Positions 40,830-45,808 of a DNA stretch of 45,808 nucleotides are shown piece by piece (the first letter of the stretch is position 1; every line of letters starts with the position of its first letter). The position numbers and the translations under genes were made by a program. Under the pieces are notes generated by a model, which was not told the DNA's origin, searched no databases, and worked only from the letters and a program-made list of their open reading frames with translations. Source of the DNA: an uncultured bacterium (lineage in GTDB: Bacteria; Bacillota; Clostridia; Oscillospirales; Acutalibacteraceae); assembly GCA_934875675.1 (NCBI GenBank), contig CAKXIK010000021.1, positions 1 through 45,808 on the forward strand, in the 5' to 3' direction.

Positions 40830-42633
40830 TTGCGGAAAAACCACCTTATTTAATAGAATCACGGGCTCCTCAGAAACGGTCGGAAATTTTACGGGGGCAA
40901 CGGTGGAACAGAGGGTTGCCCGATTAAAGTCAAATTCATCTGTCCGTGTGGTCGATTTACCGGGGACGTATTCGCTGATTCCCTATTCACCAGAGGAAGA
41001 AGTTACCCGACGGTTTGTAACAGAGCAGCAACCAGATTTGATTCTGAATGTTGCGGATGCAACGAATCTGGAAAGAAGCCTTTATTTGACAACACAGTTG
41101 CAGGAAATCGGCTGCCCCATGGTATTGGCACTGAATATGGCAGATGAGTTACCGCGTTGCGGGCGGCAAATTGATTACAGCCAGCTTTCCCATGAATTAA
41201 ATATTCCGGTGTTTCCGGTTTCTGCGGCTAAAGGACTGGGAATTTCTTGTATGATTCAGGGCTGCGAAAAGGAAGCGCAGAGACCGAAATTACTGCAGGG
41301 AAATGCCCGGTTGGGAAATGCACCGGTTTCACAGGCGGGAGTAATGCATGCAGCAGTACACCGATATCAAAAGGCGGAAAAAATTTGCAAGGCGTCGCAA
41401 CGGGTTCGGCTGGGGAACAATTTGCGTGCAGTTTCAGACCAAATTGATCGGGTTTTGACAGGACCTGCGGCAGTGCCGCTCTTTTTTTTGCTATTGTTTT
41501 CCGTTCTTTCTGTGGCTTTTGGATCGTTGACATCGCAATTAACAGGCATGCTGCAGCAATTCGTTGCACAAACGCTGGGACAAAGTGCCGCACAATTCTT
41601 ATCTGATCAGGGAGCCTCTGAATGGGCACAAAGCCTTGTGCGAGACGGAATTTTTGCAGGTTTGGGCGGGGTGCTGTCTTTTGTGCCACAGCTGGCAGTA
41701 ATTTTTATTTTTCTGGAATTTATCAGTGATTGCGGATATCTTGCAAGGGTAGCGTTTGTGGGAGACCGGATTTTGCAAAAAATCGGCCTTTCCGGAAGGG
41801 TACTGGTTCCGCTTTTGTTGGGATTCGGATGCACAGTTCCGGCAGTGCTTGCAACGCGAGCCCTGGAACGACCGCGAGATAAAATTTTGGTGCTGCTGAT
41901 GCTTCCATGCTTTTCCTGCAGTGCACGAATTCCGGTTTATTCGTTGTTTCTTTCCTGTTTTTTTCCGCAGCTTCGCCCGATTATTTTGTTTATGCTATAT
42001 TTGCTGGGTGTTTGCTGTGCTGCAGTAAGCGGAATACTTTTGCAAAAAACGCTGCTCCGTGGGGAGGATTCGCCTTTTGTAATGGAAATGCCGCCATATC
42101 GGATGCCGCGTCCCCAAAGCCTGTCGCGGCAGGTTTGGCGACATCTGAAAGAGTTTTTCATCAAGGCAGGCTCCGTTTTGTTAATTGCAACCGTGGCAAT
42201 TTGGGCATTGCAGTATTTTGCGGTCGATTTTTCTTCTGCGGTGCTGCCGGAACAAAGTATACTGGCCGCGGTTGGAAAAGCGGCAGCTCCGATTTTTAAG
42301 CCATGCGGATTTGCGGATTGGCGGGCGGTATCTCCGTTGTTTTGCGGGTTTGTTTCCAAGGAAACCATTGTTTCTGCCTTTGCCGTAGTTTTGCGCGGAC
42401 AATTAAATGCCCAGAATTTGCAGCAAATCTTTTCATCTGCCTCGGCGCTTTCTTATTTGACGTTTGTTCTGCTTTGCACGCCTTGTGCTGCAGCGCTTGC
42501 TGCTTTGCGCAAGGAATTTGCCTTAACGGGAAGAGGAGGAAGTAAATGGTTGCTGCTATCTGTTTGTTGGCAGTTAACGCTTGCCTGGTGTATGTCTGCC
42601 GGAATTTATCAGATTGCACGATGTATTGTTTGA
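40777..42633 (+). CDS. feoB: Ferrous iron transporter FeoB
   Basis: A 618-residue Fe2+ uptake permease. The cytoplasmic G domain has GNPNCGKTTLFN (G1), GATVEQRV (G2), DLPGTYS (G3) and NMAD (G4). The membrane part has two Gate motifs (FVPQLAVIFIFLEFISDCGYLAR, GCTVPAVLATRALERPRDK) and further helices. TTG at 40777, preceded by AAGGGGGG, is preferred; the next candidate is ATG at 40798, which has no ribosome binding site. It overlaps feoA by 53 bases. No Fur-type box was recognised upstream. Confidence 0.92.
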   Translation: MQQNRKKMQTWALTGNPNCGKTTLFNRITGSSETVGNFTGATVEQRVARLKSNSSVRVVDLPGTYSLIPYSPEEEVTRRFVTEQQPDLILNVADATNLERSLYLTTQLQEIGCPMVLALNMADELPRCGRQIDYSQLSHELNIPVFPVSAAKGLGISCMIQGCEKEAQRPKLLQGNARLGNAPVSQAGVMHAAVHRYQKAEKICKASQRVRLGNNLRAVSDQIDRVLTGPAAVPLFFLLLFSVLSVAFGSLTSQLTGMLQQFVAQTLGQSAAQFLSDQGASEWAQSLVRDGIFAGLGGVLSFVPQLAVIFIFLEFISDCGYLARVAFVGDRILQKIGLSGRVLVPLLLGFGCTVPAVLATRALERPRDKILVLLMLPCFSCSARIPVYSLFLSCFFPQLRPIILFMLYLLGVCCAAVSGILLQKTLLRGEDSPFVMEMPPYRMPRPQSLSRQVWRHLKEFFIKAGSVLLIATVAIWALQYFAVDFSSAVLPEQSILAAVGKAAAPIFKPCGFADWRAVSPLFCGFVSKETIVSAFAVVLRGQLNAQNLQQIFSSASALSYLTFVLLCTPCAAALAALRKEFALTGRGGSKWLLLSVCWQLTLAWCMSAGIYQIARCIV

Positions 42634-42757
42634 ATAACAGCAATTGTAATATTTATGTTGAGATTAGCATGGAATTTTGTTTATTACAAAAATTTTACGC
42701 AAAGTCAGTATAATATAACAAAGGAAGTTCATACTTTAGACAAAATTAGATAAACAA

Positions 42758-42786
42758 TTGACAAATTCCAATGAATGTGTTACTTT
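42758..42786 (+). promoter_or_regulatory. Promoter of the two-component genes
   Basis: TTGACA (42758-42763), 17-base spacer, TACTTT (42781-42786). A second TATAAT at 42709-42714 lies upstream without a good -35. Confidence 0.5.
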
Positions 42787-42850
42787 AAAGGGGCAAATAT
42801 GATATTCTTTTAAGAACAAAATTTACAAATTTGTGTTTGAGAGAAAAAAT

Positions 42851-43900
42851 ATGGGTAAGAAAAATGCAGGTAAAATAAAAAATAAAGAATATTGTTTTGG
42901 GTTTTCCAAAAGAGGAACGGTGACTACGGCAACCATAGCGGCAGCTACGGGTATAATCGTATTTTTGCTTTGCCGGCAGGAGCTTTTGATTGAAGGAGCA
43001 CTGGTGATTTTTCTTGCGGTTGAATTTGTTGCGTGCCTGACGCGTGGCTTGTTTTACCCGTTGATTGCCGTGTTTTTGGGTGTACCGATTGTTTATGGGT
43101 GCGTTGCACGCAGTCAGACGGATGTGTGGCTCACATCACCGGTTTTCTGGTTGGTTTTGTTATTTCTTTCTGTAGGCGCATTGCTTCCGGTAGCGGTTCG
43201 CAGCAAACGAAATGCACAGACACAATCGCTTCTCTGCAATGAATTGTTACATACCGTGGCACATGACCTTCGTTCACCGTTGGGGGCAATGATGAGTGCG
43301 GTTACATATCTGCAGGATAATCCCGCAGAAGAAAAAGAGCAGCAACAGATTTTACAAACGTTAAGATATGAGATCCAAGGACTGCTGTATACGGTGGAGA
43401 ACCGGTTATTATTTACGCGTATTCATAATGAACCGGTTCCTTTTTTTCTTGACGAGGAAATCATAGAGGAAATTGTTTCGGAAGCAGTTCAAAAATTTTG
43501 TACGGCATTCCCTGAGCAGCATGTTCATATTTCCGTACCGCAGGAACCGCTGATTTTGAAAATGAATGCGGTGATGATGGAGCAAACCATACAGAATCTG
43601 CTGGAGGTGGTGGTTCGTTACCTTCCGAACGGCAGTCAACCTTGTCTGTTGGTTTTCTGTGAACAAAATGCGGTTGTTTTCCGTTTTTGCTGCAGCAGCG
43701 GTTCTCAAATTCGCTGCTGTCATTGTGGTTTGGGCATTCCCGATTATCACAAAATATTCGATAAGCATCTGCCCCATCGAATGGAGACCGGATTAGACCT
43801 TAGCATGTTGGTGGCACAAAGCCATTACGGAAGGCTGCTTTGCGGAGCAGATCCATCGTCCGGCGCAGTGTTTGAAATGATTTTGCCGCTGCAGCACTGA
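42851..43900 (+). CDS. KdpD-like sensor histidine kinase with degenerate ATP-binding domain
   Basis: A 349-residue membrane sensor. Four hydrophobic segments (about 25-115) precede a HisKA domain with the phosphoacceptor His138 (TVAHDLRSPLGAMMSAV). The ATPase domain is changed at key places: in QNLLEVVVRYLP the N-box Asn is Val253; the G1 box DxGxGI is HCGLGIP with His291 in place of Asp; the G2 box GxGLGL is ETGLDL (312-317). The KdpD sensor/Usp N-terminus is absent. ATP binding looks doubtful, so it may work as a phosphatase or sensor only. A KdpE-like regulator follows, but no kdpFABC genes are near. Confidence 0.75.
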   Translation: MGKKNAGKIKNKEYCFGFSKRGTVTTATIAAATGIIVFLLCRQELLIEGALVIFLAVEFVACLTRGLFYPLIAVFLGVPIVYGCVARSQTDVWLTSPVFWLVLLFLSVGALLPVAVRSKRNAQTQSLLCNELLHTVAHDLRSPLGAMMSAVTYLQDNPAEEKEQQQILQTLRYEIQGLLYTVENRLLFTRIHNEPVPFFLDEEIIEEIVSEAVQKFCTAFPEQHVHISVPQEPLILKMNAVMMEQTIQNLLEVVVRYLPNGSQPCLLVFCEQNAVVFRFCCSSGSQIRCCHCGLGIPDYHKIFDKHLPHRMETGLDLSMLVAQSHYGRLLCGADPSSGAVFEMILPLQH

Positions 43901-44017
43901 TCGGAAGTGAACATCCCTGCTTTGCTTCTGAATTTTAGTGCGGCAGCCCTTGGTTTAAAGTGTTGGGTGTCAGGAAAGACTCAAAGACTTTCAATTCGGG
44001 GAAGGAAATGTATTGGA

Positions 44018-44743
44018 ATGAAAAGTAAAACCACGGTCGTGATTGTAGAGGACGAAAAGATAATCTCTGATTTTATACTGGCGGTTCTGAACTCAAATCA
44101 CTATAATGCGATTACAGCCCGGACGGTAACGGAGGCAATCGCAATGATATCTTCCCACTGCCCGGATGTGATTCTGCTGGATCTTGTGCTGCCGGATAAC
44201 GATGGTTTTGAATTGATTCGCTCGGTGCGCAAGTGGTCTCAGGTTCCCATTCTGGTGGTTTCGGCAAGAATGCAGCAGGAGGATAAGGTGAAGGCACTGG
44301 ATATGGGTGCAGATGACTACATCACAAAACCATTCGGAACGCAGGAATTGCTTGCGCGGATTCGAACGGCGGTTCGTCATGCGCGCAACGCGGACACCAA
44401 GGAAGAAGGAATCCTGCAGGACGGCGTATTTCATATTGGAGGCTTGGCGATCGATTACAATCGCTGCCGGGTGTATCGGGATAAGCAGGATGTAGGATTA
44501 ACACAAAATGAATTTAAAATTGTTGCTTTGCTTGGCAAGCACGCAGGCAAGGTACTCACATATGATTTTTTGCGCCAAAAGATCTGGGGCCCAAACATGA
44601 GCAGCAGTAATCAGATTCTTCGTGTGAATATGGCTAACATCCGCAGAAAAATTGAGAACAATCCGGCAGATCCCAAATATATTTTTACAGAGGTGGGGGT
44701 TGGATACCGGATGGCAGAGAACGAGGCAGAAGGAATTTCTTAA
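44018..44743 (+). CDS. KdpE/OmpR-type response regulator
   Basis: A 241-residue response regulator. The receiver domain (about 1-120) has VIVEDEK, the phosphorylated Asp55 in ILLDLVLPDNDG, and Lys104 in DDYITKPFG. The C-terminal winged helix (about 140-235) contains VGLTQNEFKIVALLGKHAGK and NMANIRRKIE..YIFTEVGVGYRM. All catalytic residues are intact, unlike its kinase. ATG at 44018 with GGGGAAGGAA upstream, 117 bases after the kinase stop. KdpE relatives usually control potassium transport, but the target here is unknown. Confidence 0.88.
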   Translation: MKSKTTVVIVEDEKIISDFILAVLNSNHYNAITARTVTEAIAMISSHCPDVILLDLVLPDNDGFELIRSVRKWSQVPILVVSARMQQEDKVKALDMGADDYITKPFGTQELLARIRTAVRHARNADTKEEGILQDGVFHIGGLAIDYNRCRVYRDKQDVGLTQNEFKIVALLGKHAGKVLTYDFLRQKIWGPNMSSSNQILRVNMANIRRKIENNPADPKYIFTEVGVGYRMAENEAEGIS

Positions 44744-44745
44744 AA

Positions 44746-44775
44746 TACTATTTTATACTACTTTAAACTATTTAA
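44746..44775 (+). promoter_or_regulatory. Three tandem 10-bp repeats after the response-regulator gene
   Basis: TACTATTTTA, TACTACTTTA and AACTATTTAA follow each other without spacing, in phase with the DNA helix. Such direct repeats suit OmpR/KdpE-type regulators or ribbon-helix-helix proteins, both encoded next to it. Confidence 0.4.
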
Positions 44776-44846
44776 AGCGAATAGTGAATATAAAATTGCC
44801 TGTTATAGCATGATTGATTCAAATAATTATACTAGGGGTAAAGAAC

Positions 44847-44999
44847 ATGAAACCGTTAAAGCAAAAAGTAAGTATTACCTTGGACAGTGACATGATACCC
44901 AGGCTTAAAGATTTGGCGGAGGATTGTGACCGCTCTCTTTCGCAGTTTATCAACCTGATTTTAAAAGAATATCTCAATAAATCTGAGGAAAACAAGTAA
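44847..44999 (+). CDS. Ribbon-helix-helix (CopG-like) DNA-binding protein, 50 residues
   Basis: A small protein with one beta strand (KQKVSITLD) and two helices (MIPRLKDLAEDC, LSQFINLILKEYLNK), the ribbon-helix-helix pattern of CopG/Arc repressors. Antitoxins often have this fold, but no toxin gene is adjacent in a typical order. AGGGGTAAAG precedes the ATG. Tandem repeats lie upstream. Confidence 0.7.
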   Translation: MKPLKQKVSITLDSDMIPRLKDLAEDCDRSLSQFINLILKEYLNKSEENK

Positions 45000-45050
45000 A
45001 CGGTGTCTCATCGCAAAATTTACGGATAGTGCATGATAAGAAGGATTGAA

Positions 45051-45635
45051 ATGATTCAGATTAATGAAATATTGTATTCGCAGGTCAAAACCATAATCGA
45101 ACAATGGAATGAAGAAGGTATTTATGCAATTTCCTTTTTCGTGGAATCCAATGAGGCAAATGAATACGCAGGGTTTCAAAATGTTACAGATTTTATGATC
45201 AGCTACAACACGGAATCAGATTGTTCCGGGGCGGGTAGGTTTTCGGAAGGGCGATGGAATTATGCGTTCTGGCGGCAGGATGAGATTCCTATCATTGATA
45301 CCTACAATGGAAATTTCGCTACGGAACAGTTATTTGCCTGGTACCGGGAACAGGAAATTAGTGATCTTGGCAGGGAAGAGGAAAATTGCGATGATCAGGA
45401 CATGCATGACATCGGGAAGGGCCCCGCAGGGCATTATCAGCTACTTTCCAGTGCTGCCGATATTGCCTGCAGGCTGCAAACAGAAAAGCTGATCGAGCAA
45501 AAGTTCGGCAAACCAATTCCGATTATTGTCCATGGGCTGGAATATGCATGGTATGACGAAGAGGCAACCCGCAAAGCGAATCCCCATGGTGAAGCAGACG
45601 ATTTCCTTACAGCACTGCGAAATGGATTTGAATAA
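45051..45635 (+). CDS. Uncharacterised 194-residue soluble protein, DUF4303-like?
   Basis: A soluble, acidic protein rich in aromatic residues and Glu, with no signal peptide: IIEQWNEEGIYAISFFVES, DFMISYNTESDCSG, WNYAFWRQDEIPIID, and GLEYAWYDEEATRKANPHGE. The style is like DUF4303 and other cytoplasmic proteins that include immunity proteins of toxin systems, but the match is uncertain. ATG at 45051 has AGAAGGA six bases upstream; an ATG at 45033 in the same frame precedes that site. A clean terminator follows. Confidence 0.6.
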   Translation: MIQINEILYSQVKTIIEQWNEEGIYAISFFVESNEANEYAGFQNVTDFMISYNTESDCSGAGRFSEGRWNYAFWRQDEIPIIDTYNGNFATEQLFAWYREQEISDLGREEENCDDQDMHDIGKGPAGHYQLLSSAADIACRLQTEKLIEQKFGKPIPIIVHGLEYAWYDEEATRKANPHGEADDFLTALRNGFE

Positions 45636-45640
45636 ATAAT

Positions 45641-45696
45641 AAAAGCGGTGGGATTTATCAACGATATTGCTGATAAATTCTCACCGCTTTTGCGTT
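45641..45696 (+). terminator. Terminator after the last gene
   Basis: AAAAGCGGTGGGATTTATCA (45641-45660) pairs over about 19 positions with 45671-45691 (one extra base on the 3' side) and is followed by TTTT. The rest of the window to 45808 holds no recognisable gene. Confidence 0.85.
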
Positions 45697-45808
45697 TATT
45701 ATAGTAGAGAAAGTGATCTTAAAAATTATTCTGAAAATTGCAATAACAAACTGAACACTCTGAAAGATAAAGGTACACATTAGCGCAGGGCATAGATGCA
45801 ATCGAGAT

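Noticed and set aside
1..45808. CRISPR arrays, rRNA or tRNA genes
   Set aside because: No regularly spaced repeats, and no tRNA cloverleaf or rRNA core sequence, were recognised by eye; a tRNA search program would settle this.

Overview
The window reads as chromosome of an anaerobic, endospore-forming Firmicute, most likely a Clostridia member of the Oscillospiraceae/Ruminococcaceae type. The sequence evidence is AAAGGA/GGAGG ribosome binding sites with frequent TTG and GTG starts, sporulation genes (spoIIAA-spoIIAB-sigF, spmA-spmB, a SleC-like cortex-lytic pair), a flavodiiron protein with rubredoxins, and Ser-rich secreted proteins. No rRNA, tRNA or CRISPR array was seen. The taxonomic placement is inference from gene content, not from a marker gene.

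Layout. 1-585: the 3' part of an IS3-family element that enters from outside the window. 619-3485: an AlkD-like DNA repair gene, then a two-gene spore-cortex unit. 3503-7289: a ferredoxin-type protein, a divergent Crp/Fnr regulator, a four-domain flavodiiron protein and a free rubredoxin; palindromic sites of the GTTG..CAAC type in the promoters suggest a small oxygen/NO-defence regulon. 7563-11611: a helical-bundle protein, a strongly structured intergenic element, a small membrane protein and two FAD-dependent oxidoreductases. 11932-13353: the spoIIA operon for forespore sigma-F control. 13432-21208 is mostly minus strand: MscL with a zinc ribbon, a PflA-like radical SAM protein, a DEDDh exonuclease, TypA/BipA, two poorly known small proteins and two rRNA methyltransferases. 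21445-23576: MurT and a GatD partner that has lost its glutaminase residues. 23902-27223: a Ser-rich membrane protein, an orphan solute-binding lipoprotein, a flavin reductase-like protein and an AAC(6')-I-like acetyltransferase.

27534-36412 is a nearly complete arginine pathway, argG-argH-argC-argJ-argB-(lepB)-argD-argF, behind a promoter with helically phased ARG-box half-sites; a signal peptidase I gene sits inside it. 36665-38599 encodes a metal/siderophore-binding-like lipoprotein fused to a peptidoglycan-binding domain and a second anchored protein. 38797-40312: an AbrB-like regulator divergent from spmA-spmB. 40533-42633: feoA-feoB for ferrous iron uptake. 42851-44743: a KdpD/KdpE-like two-component pair without kdpFABC, in which the kinase has a degenerate ATP-binding domain. 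44847-45635: a ribbon-helix-helix protein and an uncharacterised protein.

The most interesting leads are the glutaminase-dead GatD paired with an intact-looking MurT, the degenerate KdpD-like kinase with its intact response regulator, the binding-protein/peptidoglycan-binding fusion, and several long or alternative RNA hairpins. None could be tested by database search here, so family names rest on motif recognition.
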